From Candidatus Dependentiae bacterium (GTDB lineage Bacteria; Babelota; Babeliae; Babelales; Vermiphilaceae), in NCBI GenBank assembly GCA_026389015.1, contig JAPLIR010000010.1, positions 1 through 41,352 of the forward strand: a stretch of 41,352 bases of DNA. Reading direction: 5' to 3'. The translations under genes and the position numbers were made by a program. Below are positions 8,305 through 16,978 of the stretch, piece by piece (the first letter of the stretch is position 1; each line of letters begins with the position of its first letter). The notes beneath the pieces were generated by a model that was not told where the DNA came from, ran no database searches, and saw nothing but the letters and a program-made list of their open reading frames with translations.

Positions 8305-9393
8305 ATGTGTGATTTAAGAAAAATATTTTTGATAGGGTTATTCAATATAGTTTCTGGTGCATTTGCTGGTCAGGGTGGAAGTTGCGAGATTCTCCCATTA
8401 GATAAATATAATCCAGATGTTGCGGATGGAGTATCAAGATTGTTAATGAAGGCGATTGTAGCAAGTGATTATGGCCAGGTTGTGCGGGCTTTGGATTTTC
8501 ATGCTGATGTTAATGCATCAGCAGAGGAAGGAATAACTCCGCTTATGCTTGCCTGCAGTAAAGACAACAGTGATATAGTGAAATTTCTTATTTGTTGTAG
8601 AGCCGATTCCAATATTCAAGATCTTAGTGGTGAGACAGCTCTTCATGTAGCTGCATGTTATAGTGCATACGGGTGTATAAAATTATTGCTTGAATCAGGC
8701 GCTCGGGTTGACGTAAAAAACAATAAGGGTCAGACGCCAGTGGATTTTGCTATGGTGTCTGGTAATTATAAATGTATGGGAGTTCTGGTAAGAAAACTTT
8801 TTGAACCAACCAAGCGTACGGTGACGCCAAAACATTTTATATTTGCACCAATATTGCCAAAAGCGGTGCATGGAGCTCTTATGTTTTCTAATAAAGAAAT
8901 GATAAAAGATTTTCTGAATGGTCCGGCAATGCATTGTGGCGATAACGTTGAAGCGGTAGATGTTTCAACTGGTTCTTGTTTGTTATCTTTAGCCGCAGCG
9001 TATAGTTCTGAAGAAATAGTACAAATGATCTTATCAAGAAGGCCTCATCTTAATAGAAAAAATCGTCTAGGGCAAACAGCTTTGCATCGTGCTGTGTCAC
9101 ATGCTCAGCCAAACATAGTGGAGTTGCTTTTAATAGCTGGTGCTTCTGCTAATATAGTTGATAATGCCGATAGGACAGCGTTTGATATTGTTTGTGTTGG
9201 TTCAGATTTTAAACATGCTGAGTTACGTAAACATTATTTAGAAAAAAAAACATTATTGGTTGATCACATGAAACGCAACATGGCCATCGAGCTTTATAAG
9301 CATACTCCGATAGCAAATTACGACACGCGCGAACAAATAACAAAATTAATTATGGATTATCATACTATCAGTGAGCCACGGCCTCACCAATAA
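8305..9393 (+). CDS. Exported ankyrin-repeat protein
   Basis: A signal peptide (MCDLRKIFLIGLF..., likely cleaved after AFA near residue 21) precedes ankyrin repeats. Good repeats are EGITPLMLACSKDNSDIVKFLI, SGETALHVAACYSAYGCIKLLL and KGQTPVDFAMVSGNYKCMGVLV. After a less regular linker there are further units (TGSCLLSLAAAYSSEEIVQMIL, LGQTALHRAVSHAQPNIVELLL). The last 70 residues are non-repetitive. The ATG at 8305 is chosen because GAGG sits 6 nt upstream; the longer frame from a TTG at 8236 has no ribosome site and would bury the signal peptide. Ankyrin repeats bind proteins, and exported copies in intracellular bacteria are often host-directed, but the target here is unknown. The next gene is also an ankyrin protein, 44 nt downstream. 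Confidence 0.85.
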   Translation: MCDLRKIFLIGLFNIVSGAFAGQGGSCEILPLDKYNPDVADGVSRLLMKAIVASDYGQVVRALDFHADVNASAEEGITPLMLACSKDNSDIVKFLICCRADSNIQDLSGETALHVAACYSAYGCIKLLLESGARVDVKNNKGQTPVDFAMVSGNYKCMGVLVRKLFEPTKRTVTPKHFIFAPILPKAVHGALMFSNKEMIKDFLNGPAMHCGDNVEAVDVSTGSCLLSLAAAYSSEEIVQMILSRRPHLNRKNRLGQTALHRAVSHAQPNIVELLLIAGASANIVDNADRTAFDIVCVGSDFKHAELRKHYLEKKTLLVDHMKRNMAIELYKHTPIANYDTREQITKLIMDYHTISEPRPHQ

Positions 9394-9437
9394 TAAAAAT
9401 TGAGTCGTTAGCACCAGCGAATTTTTAAGGATATTGC

Positions 9438-10160
9438 ATGAAACATAGTACAAAAATAGTATTAACCTTCTCACTCGGAATGAACATGACCGGCCTTGTC
9501 GCCATGTTGCCTTACTGGAGAGTTTCTGAAGCTTTAAAAGCCAATCCGGAGCGATCTATTACACAAATATTTTCTCAAGAATTATTAATAGCAAGTCAAT
9601 CTGGTCAGTTGAATACAATGCAAGAATTGATTGAGATAGGTGCCGATGTGAATTTTCAAGGGGCCGATGGTACTACTGCGCTGCATAATGCATTGCTTAA
9701 TAGGCATCTTGGATGTGTGCAATGTTTGATTAATGCAAAAGCTAATATCAACCTTGCAGATGGTGAAGGTATAACACCACTTCATTGTGCCACAAGTCGT
9801 AATGATGGAGCATCTATGAATCTGTTAATTGAAAAGAATGCTTTCATTGCAGCATGTGATAATGACGGGCAAACTTCAATGCATGTTGCCGTTGAGCAGG
9901 GCTATAGCGATGGTTTGCAGCTTTTGCTTGATAACAATTTTGGTCCTGAGACTACGCTTTGTATTGATAAGGCTAATGCAAATGGTGAGACGCCACTGCA
10001 TTATGCGGCAGATCTTGGGGATGAGCAATGCCTGAAAATTTTGTTGGCAGCAAAAGCTAATGTTAATCTTAGAGCTGCTAGTGGTAAGACGCCATTTGAG
10101 TTAGCGTTTGATCGGGATAATGCCTTATGTATGATTCTTTTATGTTTACAGCAGCATTAA
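9438..10160 (+). CDS. Ankyrin-repeat protein, probably exported
   Basis: This protein has 240 residues. The N-terminus is basic then hydrophobic (MKHSTKIVLTFSLGMNMTGLVAML), consistent with a signal peptide or anchor. About five ankyrin repeats follow, several with the classic G.T.LH.A pattern (DGTTALHNALLNRHLGCVQ, EGITPLHCATSRNDGASMN, DGQTSMHVAVEQGYSDGLQ, NGETPLHYAADLGDEQCLK, SGKTPFELAFDRDNALCMI). The repeats run to the C-terminus with no extra domain. AAGGA sits 8 nt before the ATG. It lies directly downstream of another ankyrin gene, probably in the same transcript. The repeats are more regular than those of its neighbour, so a very recent duplication of the whole gene is unlikely. Confidence 0.85.
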   Translation: MKHSTKIVLTFSLGMNMTGLVAMLPYWRVSEALKANPERSITQIFSQELLIASQSGQLNTMQELIEIGADVNFQGADGTTALHNALLNRHLGCVQCLINAKANINLADGEGITPLHCATSRNDGASMNLLIEKNAFIAACDNDGQTSMHVAVEQGYSDGLQLLLDNNFGPETTLCIDKANANGETPLHYAADLGDEQCLKILLAAKANVNLRAASGKTPFELAFDRDNALCMILLCLQQH

Positions 10161-10230
10161 TCATAGATGGCGAGCATGATGAAAATTAGTCTTATTCATT
10201 GATTTTGCGCTAGCACGCTATGGTTCTTTT

Positions 10231-10239
10231 TGGTATACT
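10231..10239 (+). promoter_or_regulatory. Extended -10 promoter element TGGTATACT
   Basis: A TGn-TATACT extended -10 lies 51 nt upstream of the FKBP lipoprotein ATG. No good -35 is visible at 16-18 nt spacing, which extended -10 promoters tolerate. The same nine bases occur just before uvrB. Confidence 0.4.
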
Positions 10240-10289
10240 GACACTGAAACTGATAGTGTGTAAGTGTATCAAAAAAAAGGATCGTAATT

Positions 10290-10799
10290 ATGACAAAAAA
10301 ATTAATGTTAGCATTGTTATGTGGCGTAGCTCCAGTAATGTTTAATGGATGCTCATGTCAGACAGATAAAAAAGAAACAAAAGAAGTAACAACAAAAACA
10401 GCAACCACAAAAGAAATGAAAAATACTATGAACGAAATTAAAACTACTCCGTCAGGATTACGTTATCAAATTCAACAAGCAGCACCTGCTGATGCTAAAA
10501 AACCTACCAAAGGTAATAAAGTAACCGTTCACTACACTGGCTGGTTGGAAGATAAAGATGGTCAACCAAATTTAGATAAGAAATTTGATAGCAGTGTTGG
10601 TCGCGCTCCATTCAGTTTTGTTATTGGTGCAGGCATGGTAATTCAAGGCTGGGACGAAGGTGTTATGGATATGGCAGTTGGCGAAAAACGTCGCTTAATT
10701 ATTCCTGGCAATCTTGCATATGGCAAACAAGGCTACCCTGGTGTTATACCACCTAACGCAACATTGATTTTTGATGTTGAGCTTTTAGAAGCTGCATAA
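10290..10799 (+). CDS. FKBP-type peptidyl-prolyl isomerase, lipoprotein
   Basis: This 169-residue lipoprotein begins with a signal peptide ending in a lipobox (FNGC, lipid-bearing Cys21). A Lys/Thr-rich linker to about residue 50 follows. A complete FKBP domain then starts with TTPSGLRYQI. It contains VTVHYTGWLEDKDG, KFDSSVGRAPFSFVIGAG, VIQGWDEGVMDMAVGEKRRL and IPGNLAYG...IPPNATLIFDVELL, which include the usual active-site aromatic and Asp residues. It probably catalyses prolyl isomerisation while anchored in the envelope, helping exported proteins fold. It is a single-gene unit with its own promoter element at 10231 and a strong terminator after the stop. The lspA gene at 23880 encodes the peptidase that would process its signal. 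Confidence 0.92.
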   Translation: MTKKLMLALLCGVAPVMFNGCSCQTDKKETKEVTTKTATTKEMKNTMNEIKTTPSGLRYQIQQAAPADAKKPTKGNKVTVHYTGWLEDKDGQPNLDKKFDSSVGRAPFSFVIGAGMVIQGWDEGVMDMAVGEKRRLIIPGNLAYGKQGYPGVIPPNATLIFDVELLEAA

Positions 10800-10823
10800 A
10801 AATAGATTATAAAAATTGGTTAT

Positions 10824-10864
10824 AAAAAAAGAAGCTGGGCTTAAAAAACCCGGCTTCTTTTTTT
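10824..10864. terminator. Bidirectional hairpin terminator
   Basis: The stem AAAGAAGCTGGG (10828-10839) pairs with CCCGGCTTCTTT (10849-10860), with one G-T pair. It is flanked by A7 on the left and T-rich sequence on the right, so it can end the FKBP gene on the plus strand and the ABC/NTT operon arriving on the minus strand. Confidence 0.85.
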
Positions 10865-10915
10865 GTTTGAAATCTTGATAAAATCCTGCAGAAATAAGTA
10901 AGACGCATAGGCGTA

Positions 10916-11710
10916 TTAGATATGATCGACTTTCTTTTTGAAGTAATGCCAGGTGAATATCGTAAAAAGTACGGTAAATAGAGTAAGCGCTCCTGCACAA
11001 ATCCAAACAGGCATAAAGTTTGGTGTGCCAAGCATAGCGCGACGTAGCCCTTCGGTGACATACACAAATGGATTTAAAAGTAAGATGTAGCCAAGTGGTG
11101 GACAGAATTGTTTAATGATTTGCCAGGGGATAAAGGTGCCACCAAACAGTAGTAATACAAAATTAATACGCATCCAGAACGATCGTAGACTTCGTGAACT
11201 TGGCATTAGGCAGGCGGTTAAATGAGTGTATGCAGCAGAGCAGAGCGCGCTCAAAAATATAATGACGGAGGTTGCAAGCCATGATGCATGTGTGGTTACA
11301 AACATAGTGCCGAGAATCAATTTTGCCATAGGGAAAAATGGTAATGCGATAATACAGGTAAAAATCGTATTGAAGAGAATGCGTTGAACTATTACTAATC
11401 GTGGATCGAGCAAAGTAATTTGATAATCGATAAAGCGTTTATTTTCAAGATCAAAAATTAATCCAATGCTCAAATTATACGCAAACGAAAAAACAACAAT
11501 CAGCATGTGGCCGACTAATAGTGTGGTGCTTTGGATAGCGCTATTAGGTCCAAAATAGGTTGTTGCCATAATATAGCCGATGCCAATCGTGTATATGGTA
11601 GGATAAATAAAACAATAGTTGATGAAGTACGTGAGCAAGCGTTCGCGATAGTTATAGGCATCACGATATAAAAATTGTAAAAAAATGCGCGCTGTTTTTG
11701 TGATATTCAT
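10916..11710 (-). CDS. ABC-2 type transporter permease
   Basis: This is a membrane protein of 264 residues with about six hydrophobic segments, typical of ABC-2 exporter permeases of the DrrB/NodJ type. The late section LLLNPFVYVTEGLRRAMLG is the usual 'NP..Y..EG.R' signature before the last helix. It is the last gene of the operon, 7 nt after a second permease of similar length that carries an equivalent signature (LLNPITYAAEGIRAAFLG). With the ATPase at 12524 the two would form a heterodimeric exporter. The substrate is unknown. AGG lies 6-7 nt before the ATG. Confidence 0.85.
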   Translation of the reverse strand: MNITKTARIFLQFLYRDAYNYRERLLTYFINYCFIYPTIYTIGIGYIMATTYFGPNSAIQSTTLLVGHMLIVVFSFAYNLSIGLIFDLENKRFIDYQITLLDPRLVIVQRILFNTIFTCIIALPFFPMAKLILGTMFVTTHASWLATSVIIFLSALCSAAYTHLTACLMPSSRSLRSFWMRINFVLLLFGGTFIPWQIIKQFCPPLGYILLLNPFVYVTEGLRRAMLGTPNFMPVWICAGALTLFTVLFTIFTWHYFKKKVDHI

Positions 11711-11717
11711 ATATTAC

Positions 11718-12503
11718 CTATACCGGATCTAATCTTTTTTTGACGCCATACACTAAACAAACACAATTAAATACAATAAAGATGCTGAGCATGACAGCAC
11801 ATAGTGGCCAAGGGATAAAGTCTTGGTTGCCAAGAAATGCTGCGCGTATGCCCTCTGCAGCATAGGTGATTGGGTTGAGTAGCATGCAGTAGGCAATCCA
11901 TGGTTGCCAAAGATAGACTTTTTTCCATACAACTAATGTTGCACCAATCCACCACATGGGTGCAAGAATTCGTGGCCATGAATTGGCCATAATCCATGAC
12001 AGTGACAACGAGTAACTGAATGCTAAAAAGAAAGTAGAAAAATAAGCTAAAATTAATGGGTAAACGATTGCAATGCCTAGCCAACTGATTGCTGCTAGGT
12101 TAAAGTGCGTATGTAATAGGCCAACGCCAATCGTGAACAGTGGGAGCGTTACGATCGCAACCTCAAGCATGTGATTGATAATGAATGAGGCAAAGAGCCA
12201 TCGCTTAGGAATGGGTAACGTCAGATGATAATCAATAAAGCGATCATGTTCTAAATTAAAACTTGTTTTTAGTACAAAGGCATATCCCAAATGGAATAAT
12301 AATGAGGTCATGCTACCAAGGTAGGTAGGTGCAATCATGGCAGATGGCGTTCCCAGTAAGGGGAATAAATAACCAAAGGTGGTGACTTGTACGATAAGCG
12401 GTGGTATGCAATCAATGATAATTGAGCTCACATTGGCAGCGATCATTTTGAGATCTTTGCTTATCAGTACGCGGAGTATTCGAGCATTTTTAAGGGTACT
12501 CAT
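11718..12503 (-). CDS. ABC-2 type transporter permease
   Basis: This 261-residue integral membrane protein has about six hydrophobic segments and the ABC-2 signature LLNPITYAAEGIRAAFLG near residues 204-221. It resembles the downstream permease in organisation (a region like NLEHDRFIDYHLTLPIP compares with DLENKRFIDYQITLLDP there), so the two probably arose by duplication and pair with each other. AAAGG lies 7 nt before the ATG. It follows the ATPase by 20 nt. Lipids, polysaccharide or small molecules are possible cargo; the sequence does not decide between them. Confidence 0.85.
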   Translation of the reverse strand: MSTLKNARILRVLISKDLKMIAANVSSIIIDCIPPLIVQVTTFGYLFPLLGTPSAMIAPTYLGSMTSLLFHLGYAFVLKTSFNLEHDRFIDYHLTLPIPKRWLFASFIINHMLEVAIVTLPLFTIGVGLLHTHFNLAAISWLGIAIVYPLILAYFSTFFLAFSYSLSLSWIMANSWPRILAPMWWIGATLVVWKKVYLWQPWIAYCMLLNPITYAAEGIRAAFLGNQDFIPWPLCAVMLSIFIVFNCVCLVYGVKKRLDPV

Positions 12504-12523
12504 TATTAAGCCTTTCAGGCGGT

Positions 12524-13276
12524 TTAGAGCTCTTGTATGTCTTTGGTGATATGTATAAAAATATCTTCTAGGTTGTCCATGCTATGTTTTGCTTTAAGTG
12601 CGGCAACCGATTCAATGAGTATGAGTCTTCCTCTGTGCAAGATACAGACTCTATCAGAAAGAACTTCAGCTTCGTCCAAATAGTGAGTCGTTAAAATAAT
12701 CGTGATACCCATGCTTTTTAAATTTCTAATAATGGCCCAGAGTTTTCTGCGAATGTCAGGATCAAGACCTACGGTTGGCTCATCTAAAATAACAATTTCT
12801 GGATTGTGCATGAGTGCTCGTGCAATCAACACGCGTTGTTTAGTGCCGCCAGAAAGGGAATCGATAGCCGCATTCTCGTGGCGTTTAAGCTCAAGCTGTT
12901 CAATGAGTTTATCAGTACGTTGTTGGACTATTTCTTCGGGAATCAAAAAGTAACGGCCAGCAAATAATAAGTTTTCTTTAACCGTTAAAAATTGATCAAG
13001 GTTTTGTGTTTGTGGGCAAAATCCTAAGTGTGTTCGATAGTCAGGAATGTTTTTATAGATTGAAGTGCCATTAAAAAGAATGTCACCCGAAGTTGCAGGA
13101 TGCAGGGTAGCTATGATAGAAGATAGTGTTGTTTTGCCAGCACCATTCACGCCAAGGAGCCCAAATATTTCGCCTTTATGAATATCGAGCGATACATTGT
13201 CCAAGGCTTTGGTAGTACCGTTTTTGCCTTGATATATTTTGGTGATATTTTTGATCGAAAGAATATTTTGTTGCAT
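12524..13276 (-). CDS. ABC transporter ATP-binding protein (exporter type)
   Basis: This is a 250-residue ATPase. It has Walker A (GVNGAGKTT near residues 43-51), Q-loop (FCPQTQNLD), signature LSGGTKQR, Walker B (VILDEPTVGLD) and a switch histidine in TTHYLDEAE. The LSGGxKQR form and short length fit the DrrA/CcmA-like group that powers ABC-2 permeases. It lies 5 nt after the upstream NTT gene and has no obvious ribosome site of its own, which suggests coupled translation. The two permeases directly downstream are its likely partners. It is cytoplasmic and peripheral to the membrane. Confidence 0.93.
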   Translation of the reverse strand: MQQNILSIKNITKIYQGKNGTTKALDNVSLDIHKGEIFGLLGVNGAGKTTLSSIIATLHPATSGDILFNGTSIYKNIPDYRTHLGFCPQTQNLDQFLTVKENLLFAGRYFLIPEEIVQQRTDKLIEQLELKRHENAAIDSLSGGTKQRVLIARALMHNPEIVILDEPTVGLDPDIRRKLWAIIRNLKSMGITIILTTHYLDEAEVLSDRVCILHRGRLILIESVAALKAKHSMDNLEDIFIHITKDIQEL

Positions 13277-13281
13277 AGGTA

Positions 13282-14682
13282 TTACTCGATGATAGTTCCG
13301 ATTTTAATGAGATGCTTATTTTTATTGGCAACATAAATAGCAGCGAATATCCATACGACTGTTATGCCGCAGCTTATAAGTGTGCCAAATATCATTAAGT
13401 TGCCGATGTTATTTTTAAAGATGTTATTGATTTGTGCTCCTGTTTGTTGTGCTGCGCGGAAAGCAAACATATCAATCCATCCTTTGGTTTTAAAGCGAAT
13501 ATCTTTGCTGGTAGGAATGTAGAGCATTTCTTTTACTGGATTATTAAGGCCGTATGCTAATCCTTTTGCAAGAAGCATGACACCAAAGGTTGCCCATAGA
13601 AATTGTCCAGCAGTTGGATTGCCAAGATTAAAAAAAACGAATAATGATATGAATGCAGTTGCCAAACATACGGGAAATACTAATAAACAGAAGCGTATGC
13701 CAAAGCGTTTTAATAAGTAGCTCGTACCAAAAAAAGCCATGAGTAATGCGAGGGTATTCACGCTTATACCGTACATGCCTTGAAACTGTGCGAAGACGTC
13801 TTCTTGACAAAATGACGGATGCTCATGTGCGCTCGTTTGCATTTGGTATTCAACGATTTGAGTGATAATTTCATAAAAAGTAGAAATGACCAATATGCAG
13901 AGTACGTATGGTTTAGTGATTAGCAATATAAGACCAGAAAAAAATCCCTTAAGAAACCCTTCTTTTTTGTTTTCTGTGGTATGTGCTTCGGGATTGCCAA
14001 TTTGTTGTTGTGGTGGTATAACACGCATAAAATAGTACATGAGGCAGCCAATTATAATAGAGGTGGCTGTAGCAATTAAAAAAAATGTCCATATGCCCCC
14101 AAACTGTAGTGAGCCAAGGTTGATAAGTGATCCTGTAATTGCGCCGCATTGTGCCATTGTAACGAGAAAAGGATAGCTTCGTTGTGCTGATTGCGTAGTG
14201 CTAATGCTTATGGTGAACGACCAGAAGAGCGTAATTAATAAAGCGCCGAAGCTGTCGGTGGCAAAAAATGATAACCAGCCTATGCCAGCAAGAATATTTT
14301 TACCTAAATACATATCGCCATAAAAATGACGTAACGCAAGCAATAGAGTGATACCACCAAAAAGAAACGTGTATAAGCTGCAGAGTAAATAAAAAACGGT
14401 ATGTTTTTCGAATAAATCAATTATTTTCGAATATAACAAAATAAGAAGAATTATGACAAAAGGCGACCAAAACTTTGCAATTGGTTGCATAAGGCAACCA
14501 TAATTTGCGGGCCATCCGAATTGACTAGGGAATGCAATCTTAAAAAAAATCGTGTTTTTAGCTAAACCTACGAGCCAATACGTACCTATGATAAGAAAAA
14601 AAATCATACCAAGAATAGTATATTTTTTGAGCTCTTCTTTGTGTAAATCAGGCCAAAAAAAGTGTACGAATTTGGTTAACAT
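13282..14682 (-). CDS. NTT-family nucleotide (ATP/ADP-type) translocase, copy 1
   Basis: This 466-residue carrier has about 12 hydrophobic segments. It matches the NTT/Tlc family of energy-parasitic bacteria and plastids: early IGTYWLVGLAKNTIFFKIA, and late KEMLYIPTSKDIRFKTKGWID and RAAQQTGAQIN. The family exchanges ATP for ADP or imports nucleotides across the inner membrane. It is plainly a paralogue of the gene just upstream, of identical length and roughly 70 % identical by eye. Position 39, just before the AKNT motif, is Gly here but Arg in the paralogue. The ATG at 14682 is chosen: AAGGA lies 7 nt upstream and it aligns with the paralogue's start, whereas a GTG eight codons earlier would overrun this ribosome site. 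Confidence 0.92.
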   Translation of the reverse strand: MLTKFVHFFWPDLHKEELKKYTILGMIFFLIIGTYWLVGLAKNTIFFKIAFPSQFGWPANYGCLMQPIAKFWSPFVIILLILLYSKIIDLFEKHTVFYLLCSLYTFLFGGITLLLALRHFYGDMYLGKNILAGIGWLSFFATDSFGALLITLFWSFTISISTTQSAQRSYPFLVTMAQCGAITGSLINLGSLQFGGIWTFFLIATATSIIIGCLMYYFMRVIPPQQQIGNPEAHTTENKKEGFLKGFFSGLILLITKPYVLCILVISTFYEIITQIVEYQMQTSAHEHPSFCQEDVFAQFQGMYGISVNTLALLMAFFGTSYLLKRFGIRFCLLVFPVCLATAFISLFVFFNLGNPTAGQFLWATFGVMLLAKGLAYGLNNPVKEMLYIPTSKDIRFKTKGWIDMFAFRAAQQTGAQINNIFKNNIGNLMIFGTLISCGITVVWIFAAIYVANKNKHLIKIGTIIE

Positions 14683-14712
14683 AATGAGTTCCTTAGTATT
14701 GTACACAAATTC

Positions 14713-16113
14713 TTATTCAATAATTGTTCCGCTTTTGATAAGGTATTTGTTTTTATTTGCAACATAAATAGCGGCAATTATCCATACTACTGTAATACCA
14801 CAGCTAATCATGGTACCGAAGACCATTAATTCACTCATGTTATGTTTGAAAGCGTTATTAATCTGTGCGCCTGTTTGTTTTGCAGTGCGGCTTGCAAACA
14901 TATCAATCCAGCCTTTTGATTTAAAGCGAACATCTTTGCTTGTTGGAATATACATGATTTCTTTGACTGGGTTGTTGACTGCGTATCCCAAGCCCTTTGC
15001 AAGAATCATAACGCTAAAGGTTGCCCAGAGTAGTTGACCTGTGCTTGGGTTGCCAAGTTTGAAAAAACTGAACAGTGATAAAAATGCAATTGCTAGGCAA
15101 ATAGGAAACAACAATAAGCAGAATTTGAGTCCAAATCGTTTGATCAGATAGCTTGTGCCAAGAAGTGCCATGAAGAACGCCATGGTGTTAACGCAAATAC
15201 CATAAATACCTTGAAATTGTGCAAAGCCTGCTTCACCGCAAAATGATGGGTAGACATAGGCATTGGATTGCATTTGGTATTCTATAATTTGGGTGATAAT
15301 TTCATAGACGGTAGAAACAATTAATACACCAAGCAAATACGGTTTTGTTACCAGCAATATGAGGCCAGAGAAAAATCCTTCAAAAAAACCTTCTGTTTTT
15401 TTTTCTGTTGCATGTGCTTGTCGGTTGCCAATAAGTTCTTGGTGCGGAGTGACGAGCATGAAATAATACATGGCGCCGCCGGCTGCTATGATGGCGAAAG
15501 TTGCGATGAGAAAGAGTACCCACATGCCACCCAAGCGCTCAATGCCCAAGGTAGGAATGGAACCTATAATAGCACCAAATTGTGCTGCGGTTCCAAGAAG
15601 TGGGTAGCCGCGCTGTGCAGAAGCCGATGTGCTGATACTGGTGGTAAATGACCAAAATAGAGCAACAAGTAATGAGCCAAAACTTTCGATAGCAAAAAAA
15701 GAAACCCAACCAACATTGGCAAGAAGTATTTTTCCTAAATAAACATCGCCATAAAAGTGGCGCATGGCAAGAAGCACTGTTATGCCACCAAATAGTATGG
15801 TGTAGATAGCGCATAGAATGTAAAAAACAACATGCTTTTCAAACCAATCAATCATTTTCGAGTAGATGAGTACCAAGGCAATAATAACAAAGGGCGACCA
15901 AAATTTTGCCACCGGTTGCATGAGACAACCTTGATTTGCTGGCCAACCGAGAGTTGTTGGGAATGCAATTTTAAAAAACAAGGTGTTTTTTGCTAAGCGC
16001 AAAAGCCAATAGGTACCAATGATAAGAAAGAATATAGACGAAAGAATGCTGAATTTTTTTAATTCTTGTTGTTGTAAATCGGGCCAAAAAAAGTTGATCA
16101 TACGCGCTAACAT
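14713..16113 (-). CDS. NTT-family nucleotide (ATP/ADP-type) translocase, copy 2
   Basis: This 466-residue protein has about 12 hydrophobic segments and the family landmarks YWLLRLAKNTLFFKIAFP (Arg39, Lys42), KEIMYIPTSKDVRFKSKGWID and RTAKQTGAQINN. NTT carriers let intracellular bacteria take host ATP or other nucleotides in exchange for ADP. Substrate choice cannot be read from sequence alone. It is the first gene of a minus-strand operon that continues with its paralogue 30 nt away, then an ABC ATPase and two permeases. AAGGA lies 8 nt before the ATG. It keeps the Arg that copy 1 has lost, so it may be the more typical carrier. Confidence 0.93.
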   Translation of the reverse strand: MLARMINFFWPDLQQQELKKFSILSSIFFLIIGTYWLLRLAKNTLFFKIAFPTTLGWPANQGCLMQPVAKFWSPFVIIALVLIYSKMIDWFEKHVVFYILCAIYTILFGGITVLLAMRHFYGDVYLGKILLANVGWVSFFAIESFGSLLVALFWSFTTSISTSASAQRGYPLLGTAAQFGAIIGSIPTLGIERLGGMWVLFLIATFAIIAAGGAMYYFMLVTPHQELIGNRQAHATEKKTEGFFEGFFSGLILLVTKPYLLGVLIVSTVYEIITQIIEYQMQSNAYVYPSFCGEAGFAQFQGIYGICVNTMAFFMALLGTSYLIKRFGLKFCLLLFPICLAIAFLSLFSFFKLGNPSTGQLLWATFSVMILAKGLGYAVNNPVKEIMYIPTSKDVRFKSKGWIDMFASRTAKQTGAQINNAFKHNMSELMVFGTMISCGITVVWIIAAIYVANKNKYLIKSGTIIE

Positions 16114-16265
16114 GAGTAAATCCTTACTAGGTATTTTCGTGAAATATCAGATTGTGGTAGAGGTAAGAAGGGAAGGTAGTGCAACAAAGGCAGCACTTAC
16201 CACTTTTTACTTATAAAGGTTACCATGTAATTGAGTGCATGACAACGATTGATTGCCATGTTTTT

Positions 16266-16978
16266 TTATTCGATGCGGGCTAGGCCGCGAGCTCTACTTT
16301 TTTCAAACATGGCTTTAAAGAACATGATAGCCAAAGCGAGGTACATTACGTTTAATGCAAGACTGATTGCCATATAATCAATACGCGGAATATTTTCTTC
16401 CATCATTGAGCGCATGCCTTCAAATACATAAGTAGGTGGGAGTGAGTAGGCGATGCATTGGAGCCAGGTTGGTAATGTTTTTACTGGATAGTACATGCCA
16501 ATAAAAGGTGATATGAAGTAGCCGATTGCCCAGTTTGCCCAATTAAGGCGCATACCGCCATGCATAATGAGTCCCGCGGTACAAAAACCAAGTATCCAGC
16601 CGGTCAAAAGAAGGGAAAGGCTAAATGGGAAGAGCATCCAACCGATAGCAAAAATATTGAGTGAGTACAGCATCCACGCAAAGCTTGCGCACAAGGTTAT
16701 AATAAAGGTTACTCGAATGATTCCCAGAAGCATTACTGCTGCGATCCATTCATTAATGGTGAGTGGTGAGCTAAAAATATTGATGAGGTTTTGAGACCAT
16801 AATTCATCGATAAGGTTATTGGTAATGGCGTTTCAAGCCATAGGCTCATCATGCCCCAGATTACAACATCAATGAGTGGCCAAAATACAAAATCACCGAT
16901 TACTAATAAATCGCGTGTTGATTGGCGCAGATAGCGGAGTGTTACTGCCCATATACGGTATGATTTCATGGTCATCAT
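16266..16978 (-). pseudogene. ABC-2 permease broken by a single-base frameshift
   Basis: The 5' part reads from ATG 16978 (MMTMKSYRIWAVTLRYLRQ...IDVVIWGMMSLWLE), then enters a wrong frame. The correct continuation (NAITNNLIDELWSQNLINIF, then TINEWIAAVMLLG and on to the stop at 16266) lies in another frame. Both parts together make one ABC-2 permease of about 237 residues with the late signature YVFEGMRSMM. The break lies at a short A run, GAAAC on the minus strand (TTT at 16831-16833); one more A would restore the frame as LENAITN. The in-frame TGA just before it rules out a much earlier switch. It starts with a 4-nt ATGA overlap with the ATPase gene. It could be a real pseudogene, a sequencing error, or frameshifted expression. 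Confidence 0.8.

Noticed and set aside
10785-11067. Two short minus-strand frames after the FKBP gene
   Set aside because: They run across the bidirectional terminator and overlap the 3' end of the ABC-2 permease in other frames.
14682-14713. Recent tandem duplication of the NTT gene by a mobile element
   Set aside because: The copies are diverged over their whole length and no terminal repeats or transposase are present, so the duplication is old.
16567-16794. Plus-strand frame opposite the broken permease
   Set aside because: There is no ribosome site and no recognisable protein; the coding signal is on the minus strand.
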